Shown piece after piece: positions 24,910-32,559 of a DNA stretch of 51,210 nucleotides. Both the position numbers and the translations under genes were made by a program. The stretch is from Pseudomonadota bacterium (GTDB taxonomy: Bacteria; Pseudomonadota; Gammaproteobacteria; Burkholderiales; Burkholderiaceae_C). How positions within the stretch are numbered: position 1 is the first letter of the stretch; each line of letters starts with the position of its first letter. The stretch is from positions 1 to 51,210 of the forward strand of contig JAFEER010000281.1 of assembly GCA_018240985.1 (NCBI GenBank). Direction: 5' to 3'. Under the pieces are notes generated by a model. It worked only from the letters and a program-made list of their open reading frames with translations, searched no databases and was not told the DNA's origin.

Positions 24910-26343
24910 ATGCAACAAGACCTTATCGATTCATTGCGCGGCTGCTTTCAGGGACGGCTGCTGCACGCCGAGGGCGACGTACAGCCCTTCCTGAGCGACG
25001 TCCGCAAGCGCTGGACTGGCACCACCCTGGCGGTCGTGCAGCCCGACAGCACCGAAGACGTCGCCGCCGTCGTGCGCTGGTGCGTCAAGAACAACGTCAC
25101 CATCTATCCCCAGGGCGGCAACACCGGCCTTGTCGGCGGCGGCATCCCCGACAGCGCGCACACGCCCAACATCGTGCTGTCCCTGCAGCGCATGAACCGC
25201 ATCCTGGACGTCGATCCCTACAACAACACGCTGACTGCGCAAGCCGGCGTGGTGCTCCAGCACGTGCAGGAAGCCGCCGCCAAGGCGCAGCGCCTGTTTC
25301 CGCTGAGCCTTGGGGCCGAAGGCAGTTGCATGCTGGGGGGCAACCTGTCCACCAATGCCGGCGGCGTCCAGGTGCTGCGCTACGGCAACGCCCGCGACCT
25401 GTGCCTGGGCCTGGAAGTTGTCACGGCCGACGGCGAAATCTGGAACGGCCTGCGCGCGCTGCGCAAGGACAACACGGGCTACGACCTGAAACACCTGTTC
25501 GTCGGCTCGGAAGGCACGCTCGGCATCATCACGGCGGCCACCGTCAAGCTGTATCCCCGGCCCGCGGCCCAGATGACGGCCTTCGCCGCCTTGCCCGACG
25601 CGCAAAGCGCGGTGCGTCTGCTGGCCCTTGCGCAACAGCAGTTGGCCTCCAGCCTGACGGCATTCGAACTGATCTGTCGCGCTTCCGTGCAACTGGTGCT
25701 GAAGCACGCCCCGGAAATGCGCAAGCCCGTCGACACCGACGCGCCGTACTACGTGCTGCTGGAATCCAGCGACGCCGAAAGCGAAGCGCATGCCACCGAG
25801 CGTTTCGAGCACCTGATGTCCACGGCGCTCGAAGACGGCATCATCCTCGACGCCGCCATTGCCTCGTCGCTTTCGCAATCGGCCACGTTCTGGCACATCC
25901 GCCACCGTTTGCTCGAAGCCCAGGCGGCCGACGGCGAAAACATCAAGCACGACATCACGCTGCCCATCTCCAGCATCCCCGAATTCATCGAGCGAGGCGC
26001 GGCCGCCGTCCAGTCCAAGCTGCCAGGCGCCCGCATCTTCGTCTTCGGCCACCTCGGCGACGGCAACCTGCACTACAACGTGTCCGCCCCCGCAGGATCT
26101 GACGCCGCCGCCTACCAGGCCATGCGCGACAACGAAAAGACAATCTCACGCGCGGTCTACGACGTCGTCACCGACATGAACGGCTCCATCTCTGCCGAAC
26201 ACGGCGTCGGCCAATTGCGCGTTTCCAGCATCGCCCACTACAAATCCCCGCTGGAAATCGCCATGATGAGACGCATCAAGCAGGCGCTGGATCCCGACAA
26301 TCGGCTCAATCCCGGCCGCGTGGTAGCTCCCCCTCATTCCTGA
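24910..26343 (+). CDS. FAD-linked 2-hydroxyacid dehydrogenase (D-2HGDH/GlcD family)
   Basis: 477 residues. PCMH FAD domain: IYPQGGNTGLVGGGIPDS (near 60), SLGAEGSCMLGGNLSTNAGG (near 135), LFVGSEGTLGIITAATVKLY; FAD-oxidase C domain: ARIFVFGHLGDGNLHYNVS (near 375) and the closing SISAEHGVGQLRV. These enzymes oxidise D-2-hydroxy acids (lactate, 2-hydroxyglutarate, glycolate and others) to 2-oxo acids, giving electrons to a quinone or flavoprotein. AGGGG (24897–24901) 8 bases upstream supports ATG 24910; in-frame starts at 24865/24868 overlap the previous gene. GC content returns to the level of the neighbours. Last gene of the catabolic cluster. Confidence 0.9.
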   Translation: MQQDLIDSLRGCFQGRLLHAEGDVQPFLSDVRKRWTGTTLAVVQPDSTEDVAAVVRWCVKNNVTIYPQGGNTGLVGGGIPDSAHTPNIVLSLQRMNRILDVDPYNNTLTAQAGVVLQHVQEAAAKAQRLFPLSLGAEGSCMLGGNLSTNAGGVQVLRYGNARDLCLGLEVVTADGEIWNGLRALRKDNTGYDLKHLFVGSEGTLGIITAATVKLYPRPAAQMTAFAALPDAQSAVRLLALAQQQLASSLTAFELICRASVQLVLKHAPEMRKPVDTDAPYYVLLESSDAESEAHATERFEHLMSTALEDGIILDAAIASSLSQSATFWHIRHRLLEAQAADGENIKHDITLPISSIPEFIERGAAAVQSKLPGARIFVFGHLGDGNLHYNVSAPAGSDAAAYQAMRDNEKTISRAVYDVVTDMNGSISAEHGVGQLRVSSIAHYKSPLEIAMMRRIKQALDPDNRLNPGRVVAPPHS

Positions 26344-26362
26344 AGCCCCCAAGTTTTGACTA

Positions 26363-26420
26363 TCGCCTCGGGCCATCAGGGCCCTGCCCAGGCGATCACT
26401 TGAGGGCGCCCTTTGTTTTT
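26363..26420 (+). terminator. Possible transcription terminator region after the catabolic operon
   Basis: Hairpin TCGCCT (26363–26368) with AGGCGA (26390–26395), enclosing GGGCC/GGCCC, followed by AGGGCGCCCT and a TTTGTTTTT tract (26412–26420). The T tract is 16 bases from the main stem, so the call is weak. Confidence 0.35.
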
Positions 26421-26442
26421 CAGCCTTCCTACAATGCCGTGC

Positions 26443-28005
26443 ATGAAGCGTAAAAAGCTCCCCATCGGCATCCAGACCCTGCGCGAGATCCGTGAGGACG
26501 GGCATTACTACGTCGATAAGACGCCGATCGCGCTGCGCCTCATCGAGCTGGGCAAATACTATTTCCTCTCGCGCCCGCGCCGCTTTGGCAAAAGCCTGTT
26601 TCTCGATACGCTCAAGGAACTGTTCGAGGGCAATCAGGCGCTGTTTGGGGGGCTGTACGCCGAGCAGCATTGGGATTGGTCGCTCAAGTACCCGGTGCTG
26701 CGCTTTAGCTTTGGCGGCGGCTTGTTGGGGTCGGTGGCGGATGTGCGGGCGAGCCTGCACACGCAGCTGACGCGGCATGAAGAAAACAGCGGCTTGCCGC
26801 CCAAGTTTCCTGACGCCCGCAGCCGTTTTTCCGAGCTCATCCTGCACCTGGCCAAAACCACTGGCCAGCGCGTGGTCGTGCTGATCGATGAATACGACAA
26901 GCCCATCCTCGACCGCATCGAAGACAGTGCCACGGCCCTGGAAATCCGCGAGGTGCTCAAGGATTTTTATAGCGTCATCAAGGACAGCGACGCGCATATC
27001 CGCTTTGCCTTTCTCACGGGCGTCTCCAGGTTCAGCAAGGTCAGCATCTTCTCGGGGCTGAACAATCTGCAGGACATCACGCTGGATGCGCGCTACAGCA
27101 GCATTTGCGGCTATACCGACGAAGACGTGGACACCGTCTTCGCCCCCGAACTGCCGGGGCTGGATCGGGAAGAAATCCGCCGCTGGTACAACGGCTACAA
27201 CTGGCGCGGCGAATCGGTCTACAACCCGTTTGACGTGCTGCTGCTCTTGAGCCAGCGCGAATTCCAGCCTTACTGGTTTGAGAGCGGCACGCCCACCTTT
27301 CTCGTCAAGCTGCTGGCGCAGCGCCAGCAGTTCACGCCGGATCTGGAAAACGTCTTCGAGTCGGCCACGCTGCTTTCGAGCTTCGAGGTGGAGCGCATCT
27401 CCACCGAGGCGCTGCTGTTCCAGGCCGGCTACCTCAGCATCGCCGGCGAGCGCTACCGTCCGGGGCGGCTGGCGCTGCGCCTGACCTACCCCAACCTGGA
27501 AGTCAAGACCAGCCTGAACAACAGCCTGCTGGGCGCGCTGTGCGGCAGCATCGAAGTGCCCGAGCGCTACATCAACCCGCTGTACGACCTGCTCGAAGCG
27601 GGCGACCTGCCCGGCGTACACCGGCTGCTGCATGCCTTCTTCGCCAGCATCCCCCACGACTGGCATCGCAACAACCCGATTGCCCAGTACGAAGGCTATT
27701 GGGCCAGTGTGTTCTACAGCTACTTTGCCGCGCTCGGACTCGACACCGTGCTCGAAGATGCCACCAACCGCGGGCGCATCGACATGGCCGTGCGCTGGCT
27801 CGGGCAGACCTGGATTTTTGAATTCAAAGTGGTCGAACTCGTACCCGAGGGCAAGGCCCTGCAGCAGCTGCAGGACAAGCACTACGCCGACAAATACCGC
27901 GCCAGTGGTGCTGTGCATTTGGTCGGCGTGGAATTCAGCCGCGAGAGCCGCAACATCGTGGCGTTTGACACGCTGACGCTGGGGTGCAGTGGGGCGTTGC
28001 GATGA
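26443..28005 (+). CDS. PF09820-type AAA-ATPase-like protein with PD-(D/E)XK nuclease domain
   Basis: About 520 residues. N-terminal AAA-ATPase-like domain: KLPIGIQTLREIREDG, YYVDKTPIALRLIELGKYYF, Walker A-like RPRRFGKS (R47–S51 for FGKS), Walker B VVVLIDEYDKPIL (D149, E150). C-terminal nuclease domain: RGRIDMAVRWLGQTWIFEFKV with D447, E460 and K462, the PD-(D/E)XK pattern. Proteins of this design are widespread, strain-variable and unassigned; roles in DNA transactions or defence have been suggested. ATG 26443 gives the usual MKRKKLPIGIQT start; ATG 26434 is possible. It stands between the catabolic cluster and a toxin-antitoxin pair, in DNA that looks accessory. Confidence 0.87.
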   Translation: MKRKKLPIGIQTLREIREDGHYYVDKTPIALRLIELGKYYFLSRPRRFGKSLFLDTLKELFEGNQALFGGLYAEQHWDWSLKYPVLRFSFGGGLLGSVADVRASLHTQLTRHEENSGLPPKFPDARSRFSELILHLAKTTGQRVVVLIDEYDKPILDRIEDSATALEIREVLKDFYSVIKDSDAHIRFAFLTGVSRFSKVSIFSGLNNLQDITLDARYSSICGYTDEDVDTVFAPELPGLDREEIRRWYNGYNWRGESVYNPFDVLLLLSQREFQPYWFESGTPTFLVKLLAQRQQFTPDLENVFESATLLSSFEVERISTEALLFQAGYLSIAGERYRPGRLALRLTYPNLEVKTSLNNSLLGALCGSIEVPERYINPLYDLLEAGDLPGVHRLLHAFFASIPHDWHRNNPIAQYEGYWASVFYSYFAALGLDTVLEDATNRGRIDMAVRWLGQTWIFEFKVVELVPEGKALQQLQDKHYADKYRASGAVHLVGVEFSRESRNIVAFDTLTLGCSGALR

Positions 28006-28036
28006 CAATGAAAAACTTGGAAAGCCATGTATCTCG

Positions 28037-28072
28037 CCAAGTCCCGGGAGCGCAACCGGGTTTCGGTCTTGG
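28037..28072. other. Hairpin upstream of the toxin-antitoxin pair
   Basis: CCAAG (28037–28041) pairs with CTTGG (28068–28072), with an inner CCCGG/CCGGG stem. No T run. Could be a weak terminator of the preceding gene or a leader structure. Confidence 0.3.
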
Positions 28073-28094
28073 AGGGGGGATAGGCAGTCTGCTG

Positions 28095-28110
28095 ATGGCT
28101 AAAATGGCTA
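28095..28110. promoter_or_regulatory. Direct repeat in the antitoxin promoter region
   Basis: ATGGCTA occurs at 28095–28101 and 28104–28110, a 9-base period, spanning a TAAAAT -10-like hexamer (28100–28105). Position suggests an antitoxin autoregulatory site. Inference. Confidence 0.35.
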
Positions 28111-28134
28111 TGTGAATCACCCTCGGGAGTCGCC

Positions 28135-28416
28135 ATGCAAGTTTCTGCTACCGAAGCCAAAAACCGCTTCGGCCAAATCTGCGCGCAGGCCAAGGCCGCG
28201 CCTGTGATCGTGGAAAAGGACGGCCGGCCCGACAGCGTCATCCTCTCCTGGGCTGCCTATCAGGCCTTGACGCAGGCGCAGCGCGCCAAGACCCTGGCGC
28301 AACGCAAGCGTGAGTTCAATGAGACGTACAAGGATTGGATCGCCGAGCAAAACGCCCACCACGAGGCGCATGGGCTGTGGTGCGAGGGCTTGGTGGCCTG
28401 GCAGGAGCCGGCTTGA
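28135..28416 (+). CDS. Antitoxin with Phd/YefM N-terminus and CcdA-like C-terminal tail
   Basis: 93 residues. Residues 1–48 (MQVSATEAKNRFGQICAQAK, PVIVEKDGRPDSVILSWAAY) are a Phd/YefM DNA-binding and dimerisation domain. After a basic linker (KTLAQRKREF), residues about 66–88 (KDWIAEQNAHHEAHGLWCEG, then LVAW) resemble the C-terminal neutralising tail of CcdA, in which a W..EN..A...H.E.HG.F..GLR pattern is usual. The following gene encodes a CcdB toxin, so the antitoxin appears to combine a Phd-type repressor with a CcdA-type inhibitor. GGGAG (28125–28129) is 5 bases upstream. The stop abuts the toxin ATG with no gap. In type II pairs the antitoxin represses its own promoter. Confidence 0.85.
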   Translation: MQVSATEAKNRFGQICAQAKAAPVIVEKDGRPDSVILSWAAYQALTQAQRAKTLAQRKREFNETYKDWIAEQNAHHEAHGLWCEGLVAWQEPA

Positions 28417-28734
28417 ATGGCGCAGTTCGATGTGTACGCCAATCCGCAACCCGATTCGGCCAGGTTCGTGCCCTATGTGCTGGATGTGCAGAGTGCACTG
28501 ATCGACCAGCTCAATACCCGGCTGGTGGTGCCGCTGTCGCGCGTGGGCTTGCAACAGGCGCGTTTGCCGCTCAGTTTGTGCCCTGTGGTCGATGTGGCTG
28601 GTGAACCCCTGGTGCTGATGCCGCATCTGGCGGCCCCGATACTGGTGCGCCTGATGAAGAAACCCGTTGGCTCACTGGCACATCGTTCGGCTGAGATCAT
28701 GGGGGCCATGGATGCCGTGCTCAGCGGGTTTTGA
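28417..28734 (+). CDS. ccdB: CcdB-family gyrase toxin
   Basis: 105 residues. The N-terminal AQFDVYANPQPDSARFVPYV, then LDVQSALIDQLNTRLVVPLS and the C-terminal SLAHRSAEIMGAMDAVLSGF align by eye with F-plasmid CcdB (FKVYTYK..., VDVQSDIID..RMVIPL, SHRE..I..AIN.MFWGI). CcdB poisons DNA gyrase by trapping the GyrA cleavage complex. The F-plasmid C-terminal Trp-Gly-Ile needed for killing is Ser-Gly-Phe here, which is common in chromosomal relatives but may change potency. Full length for the family, with no sign of decay. Directly follows the hybrid antitoxin. Confidence 0.87.
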   Translation: MAQFDVYANPQPDSARFVPYVLDVQSALIDQLNTRLVVPLSRVGLQQARLPLSLCPVVDVAGEPLVLMPHLAAPILVRLMKKPVGSLAHRSAEIMGAMDAVLSGF

Positions 28735-28771
28735 GGCGCGGACGTCCTGACCTCCTTTCAACGTTCTTGCC

Positions 28772-29227
28772 ATGGCATACAAGATTCCCGAATCGGTGCT
28801 GGTGGTGATCTACACCCCCGCGCTGCAGGTGCTGCTGATCCGCCGTGCCGATGCCGCCGAGGATTTCTGGCAGTCCGTCACCGGCAGCCGGAACAGCCTT
28901 GAGGAAGACTTTGCCGCCACGGCCGCGCGCGAGGTGCGGGAGGAGACAGGCATCGATGCCAGCGCCCCCGGCTGCGAACTGCGTGACTGGGAGCTGGAGA
29001 ACGTTTACACCATTTACCCACAGTGGCAGCACCGCTATGCGCCCGGCGTATGGCACAACACCGAGCATGTTTTCGGGCTGCAGGTACCCACGGGCATGCC
29101 GGTGGTCTTGAATCCGCGCGAACATACGGCATATGCTTGGATGGACTGGCGCGAAGCGGCGGATCGCTGCTTCTCGCCTTCGAACGCCGAGGCCATACTC
29201 TGGCTGCCACGATTTGCTGCACCATGA
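28772..29227 (+). CDS. nudB: Dihydroneopterin triphosphate diphosphatase (Nudix)
   Basis: 151 residues. The Nudix box runs from G38 to I61 (G-x5-E-x7-REVREETG-I form: TGSRNSLEEDFAATAAREVR), with N-terminal KIPESVLVVIYTPALQVLLI and the NudB-typical YTIYPQWQHRYAPGVWHNTE. It removes pyrophosphate from dihydroneopterin triphosphate, the second step of folate synthesis. folE, the first step, lies three genes downstream on the same strand. Its stop overlaps the next gene by ATGA (29224–29227). First core gene after the accessory region. Confidence 0.94.
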   Translation: MAYKIPESVLVVIYTPALQVLLIRRADAAEDFWQSVTGSRNSLEEDFAATAAREVREETGIDASAPGCELRDWELENVYTIYPQWQHRYAPGVWHNTEHVFGLQVPTGMPVVLNPREHTAYAWMDWREAADRCFSPSNAEAILWLPRFAAP

Positions 29228-29997
29228 CCGCTTTTGCCGTTTCTCAATCGCCTGCGGAGCCTTCCGGCATCCTGCGCGTGGCCACCTACAACATCCACAA
29301 GGGGGTGCAGGGCCTGGGGCCGGCGCGGCGCCTGGAGATCCACAACCTGGGCCTGGCGGTGGAGCAGCTCGATGCCGACATCGTCTGCCTGCAGGAGGTG
29401 CGCAGCATGAACCGGCGCGAGGCGCGCTACTTTGACCGCTGGCCCGATGTGTCCCAGGCCGAATACCTGGCGCCCGAGGGCTATGAGTCGGTGTACCGCA
29501 CCAATGCCTTTACGCGCCATGGCGAGCATGGCAATGCCCTGCTGACGCGCTGGCCGGTGATGGGCCACAAGCACGAGGACATCTCCGACCACCGCTTCGA
29601 GCAGCGCGGCCTCTTGCATGTGGAGGTGGAGGTGCAGGGCCAGCGCGTGCACACCATCGTCGTGCACCTGGGGTTGATACCGGGCAGCCGCACGCGCCAG
29701 GTGTCGCAGCTGGCGCGCTTCATTGCGCGCGAGGTGCCCAAGGACGCGCCGCTGGTCGTCGCCGGCGACTTCAACGACTGGGGCCTGCAGATCAAGCGCA
29801 TGCTGGCCGGTTTTGGCCTGTTCGAGTTTGACGCGGCGCGCCAGCGCGTCTTCACCTATCCGGCCCGGCTGCCGGTGGTGCAGCTCGACCATGTCTATGT
29901 GCGCGGCCTGGTGCCCATCGGCCTGCATGTGCCGCGCGGGCGCATCTGGTGGCGCATGTCGGATCATCTGCCGCTGATCGCGGAGTTCAGGCTCTGA
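29224..29997 (+). CDS. Endonuclease/exonuclease/phosphatase family protein
   Basis: 257 residues, EEP metal-dependent phosphoesterase fold: LRVATYNIHKGVQGLGPARR (Asn near 23), DIVCLQEVRSMNRR (metal-binding Glu), HTIVVHLGLIPGSRTRQ, LVVAGDFNDWG (Asp/Asn pair) and the closing WWRMSDHLPLIAEF. Could act on nucleic acid or on phospho-lipid or inositol-type substrates; the coupling with the downstream cardiolipin-synthase-like gene is conserved in betaproteobacteria and makes a membrane-lipid-related role possible (inference). Start ATG 29224 overlaps nudB. Four bases separate its stop from clsB. Confidence 0.9.
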   Translation: MTAFAVSQSPAEPSGILRVATYNIHKGVQGLGPARRLEIHNLGLAVEQLDADIVCLQEVRSMNRREARYFDRWPDVSQAEYLAPEGYESVYRTNAFTRHGEHGNALLTRWPVMGHKHEDISDHRFEQRGLLHVEVEVQGQRVHTIVVHLGLIPGSRTRQVSQLARFIAREVPKDAPLVVAGDFNDWGLQIKRMLAGFGLFEFDAARQRVFTYPARLPVVQLDHVYVRGLVPIGLHVPRGRIWWRMSDHLPLIAEFRL

Positions 29998-30001
29998 CGG
30001 T

Positions 30002-31231
30002 ATGGCCACGCCAGCGCGCCAGACCAAACCCGCCACCGACCATCAGATCCAGCTGCTAGAGGGCACGCGGGAGTTCTTCCCGGCCCTGATTGCCGACATG
30101 GATGCGGCCCTGTCCGACATCCAGCTCGAGACCTATATCTTCGACTGCACCGATTCCGGGGCCATGGTGGCCGAGGCGCTGATGCGCGCCGCCGCGCGCG
30201 GTGTGCGTGTGCACCTGGTGGTCGATGGCGTGGGCACGGGCCGCCTGGCCGAGCCCTGGCGCACGCGCCTGCGCGAGGCCGGCGTGCGCCTGCAGGTGTA
30301 TTCGCCGCTTGGCCCCCTGGGGCTGCTGCTGCCCATGCGCTGGCGGCGCCTGCACCGCAAGCTGTGCGTGGTCGATGGCTGCCTGCTGTATTGCGGCGGC
30401 ATCAATGTGCTGGACGATTTTCATGACCCCAACCATGGCGCGTTGAAGGAGCCGCGCTTTGACTTTGCCGTGCGCGTCGTAGGCAGCCTGGTGCAGCAGG
30501 CCAGCAACACCATGGAGCAACTGTGGTGGCGCATGCGCGCCGTGAGCGATGTGCGCCACCGCCGCCTGTCGCTGGCCCTGGCTGACATGCGCGCCGCCAG
30601 CGCGGCGCGCCTGGCCGCCAAACGCGCACTGAGCCAGCGCCGCGGCATGCGTGCGCTGCTGCTGCTGCGTGACAACGTGCGCTACCGCGCCAGCATCGAG
30701 CGCGCCTACCTGCGCGCCATCGCCCAGGCGCAGCGCGAGGTCATCATCGCCAACGCCTACTTCGTGCCCGGCGGCAAGCTGCGCCGCGCGCTGGTGCTGG
30801 CCGCGCACCGCGGCGTGCGCGTGCAGCTGCTATTGCAGGGGCGCTACGAATACTTCATGCAATACCATGCGGCGCGACCGGTCTATGGTGCGCTGCTGGC
30901 TGCGGGCGTCGAGATCTACGAATACGAGGCAAGCTTTTTGCACGCCAAGGTGGCGGTGGTGGATGCGCACATGCGCCGCGCCTGGGCCACGGTGGGGTCG
31001 AGCAATCTCGACCCGCTGTCGCTGCTGCTGGCGCGCGAGGCCAATGTGGTGGTGCGCGACACGGCCTTTGCCCAGCAGCTGCGCGCGCGCCTGATGCGCG
31101 CGCGCGAGCGCGGCGGCAGGGCGCTCGATCCACATGAATACGCGGCCCGCCCGTGGCGTGAACGGGTGCTTGACCGTATCGCCTTCGGCATCATGCGCGC
31201 CGCGCTGTGGGTCACGGGAAACAGCTATTGA
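30002..31231 (+). CDS. clsB: Cardiolipin synthase ClsB-like (phospholipase D family)
   Basis: 409 residues with two HKD motifs: HRKLCVVDG (H118, K120, D125) and HAKVAVVDAHMRRAWATVGS (H314, K316, D321), followed by SNLDPLSLLLAREANVVV. Makes cardiolipin by phosphatidyl transfer at the inner membrane. It has no strong N-terminal membrane helix, consistent with ClsB rather than ClsA. The C-terminal segment (VLDRIAFGIMRAALWVTG) is amphipathic or hydrophobic and may anchor it. It follows the EEP gene by four bases. Confidence 0.9.
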   Translation: MATPARQTKPATDHQIQLLEGTREFFPALIADMDAALSDIQLETYIFDCTDSGAMVAEALMRAAARGVRVHLVVDGVGTGRLAEPWRTRLREAGVRLQVYSPLGPLGLLLPMRWRRLHRKLCVVDGCLLYCGGINVLDDFHDPNHGALKEPRFDFAVRVVGSLVQQASNTMEQLWWRMRAVSDVRHRRLSLALADMRAASAARLAAKRALSQRRGMRALLLLRDNVRYRASIERAYLRAIAQAQREVIIANAYFVPGGKLRRALVLAAHRGVRVQLLLQGRYEYFMQYHAARPVYGALLAAGVEIYEYEASFLHAKVAVVDAHMRRAWATVGSSNLDPLSLLLAREANVVVRDTAFAQQLRARLMRARERGGRALDPHEYAARPWRERVLDRIAFGIMRAALWVTGNSY

Positions 31232-31252
31232 GTGATTGAGCTATTGTTTGTA

Positions 31253-31290
31253 TAGCTGTTTACGCTTGCCAGATAATCGTTAAAGCCAAA
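31253..31290. repeat. Degenerate intergenic repeat (family A)
   Basis: TAGCTG (31253–31258) followed by CGCTT (31263–31267), the same spaced core as at 4676. Lies in the 105-base gap between clsB and folE; the right half is degraded. Confidence 0.4.
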
Positions 31291-31336
31291 AATCACCCTT
31301 GTAACCCAGCCGGGCATTCGCTGGTAACATGCCGCC

Positions 31337-32062
31337 ATGCCACTAGAACCCGTAGCACCCACGAACGCCAGCGCGTCCGACGAAGGCACCCCCGTCTCCG
31401 TCAAGATCCGCGAGCGCCTGGCCGCGGCGCGCCGGCGCTATCACGCCAACGACAACATTGCCGACTTCATCCGCCCGGGCGAGCTCGAGCATCTGCTCGA
31501 TGAGGTCGAGGCCAAGATGCAGGGCGTGCTCGACAGCATGGTGATCGACACCGAGGGCGACCACAACACCCAGAACACCGCGCGCCGCGTGGCCAAGATG
31601 TATATCAACGAGGTGTTCAAGGGCCGCTATGTGCTCCCGCCCGCGATCACCGAGTTCCCGAACGCCGAGCACTTGAACGAGCTCATGATCGTCGGGCCCA
31701 TCACCGTGCGCAGCGCCTGCAGCCACCACCTGTGCCCGGTGATCGGCAAGATCTGGATCGGCGTGCTGCCCAACGAGCACACCAACGTCATCGGCCTGTC
31801 CAAGTACGCACGCCTGGTGGACTGGGTCATGGGCCGTCCGCAGATTCAGGAAGAGGCGGTGGTGCAACTGGCTGACCTGATCATGGAGAAGACCCAGCCC
31901 GACGGCCTGGCCATCGTCATGGAGGCGAGCCACTTCTGCATGTCCTGGCGCGGCGTGCGCGAGATGGACAGCAAGATGCTCAACTCGGTGATGCGCGGCG
32001 TGTTCCTCACCAATTCCACGCTGCGCCGCGAGTTCCTGGCACTCATCCCCGGAAGGAATTAA
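31337..32062 (+). CDS. folE: GTP cyclohydrolase I
   Basis: 241 residues. Converts GTP to 7,8-dihydroneopterin triphosphate, the entry to folate and other pterins; NudB at 28772 uses its product. Zinc ligands by homology: C128 and H131 in SACSHHLCPV and C201 in EASHFCMSWRG. Also HNTQNTARRVAKMYINEVFK and VIGLSKYARLVDWVMGRPQIQ are diagnostic. The N-terminal 40 residues are a longer, polar extension than in E. coli. The GGAAGGA at its end (32051–32057) serves the BLUF gene, whose ATG begins two bases after the folE stop. Confidence 0.96.
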   Translation: MPLEPVAPTNASASDEGTPVSVKIRERLAAARRRYHANDNIADFIRPGELEHLLDEVEAKMQGVLDSMVIDTEGDHNTQNTARRVAKMYINEVFKGRYVLPPAITEFPNAEHLNELMIVGPITVRSACSHHLCPVIGKIWIGVLPNEHTNVIGLSKYARLVDWVMGRPQIQEEAVVQLADLIMEKTQPDGLAIVMEASHFCMSWRGVREMDSKMLNSVMRGVFLTNSTLRREFLALIPGRN

Positions 32063-32064
32063 GC

Positions 32065-32487
32065 ATGCTGGTTCGTCTGCTCTACGTCAGCCGCGCGGTC
32101 GATACCTCGCCCCCGGCCATCGAGGCCATCCTCACGCAATCGCGCCAGCACAACCCGGCCACCGGCATCACCGGCGTGCTGTGCTACGGCGGCGGCATCT
32201 TCCTGCAGGCCATAGAGGGCGGGCGCTCCATGGTGAGCGAGCTCTACGGCCACATCCAGCGCGACCCGCGCCACAAGGACGTGGAGCTGCTGGCGTTCGA
32301 AGAAATCTGCGAGCGCCGCTTTGGCGGCTGGACCATGGGCCATGTGAACCTGGCCAAACTCAACCATTCCATCGTGCTCAAGTACTCCGAGAAGCCCGAG
32401 TTCGACCCCTATCTGTCCTCGGGCAAGGTGTCGTTTGCGCTGCTGGAGGAGCTCATGGCCACGGCCAGCATCATCGGCCGGGCCTGA
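32065..32487 (+). CDS. Short BLUF-domain blue-light sensor
   Basis: 140 residues. BLUF fold over residues 1–95: LVRLLYVSRA with the photoactive Tyr7, SRQHNPATGITGVLCYGGGI with flavin-binding Asn30, FLQAIEGGR with the key Gln48, and RFGGWTMGHVNL with Trp89 and Met91. These are the residues expected to bind FAD and switch hydrogen bonds in blue light. The remaining 45 residues are probably helical; there is no EAL, GGDEF or other output domain, so signalling would be through a partner protein. Ribosome-binding site inside the folE end and a two-base gap point to translational coupling with folE. Confidence 0.92.
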   Translation: MLVRLLYVSRAVDTSPPAIEAILTQSRQHNPATGITGVLCYGGGIFLQAIEGGRSMVSELYGHIQRDPRHKDVELLAFEEICERRFGGWTMGHVNLAKLNHSIVLKYSEKPEFDPYLSSGKVSFALLEELMATASIIGRA

Positions 32488-32559
32488 TCCACTTCCGCCC
32501 GCCACGGTGGCCACGGCCTGCCAGCAGAGGCTGCGGCGTCTTTTCTTGATTGGCAAGCT

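Noticed and set aside
26146..28008. Open frame of 620 codons opposite the AAA/nuclease gene
   Set aside because: No recognisable domain; the opposite strand has clear motifs, so this is a shadow.
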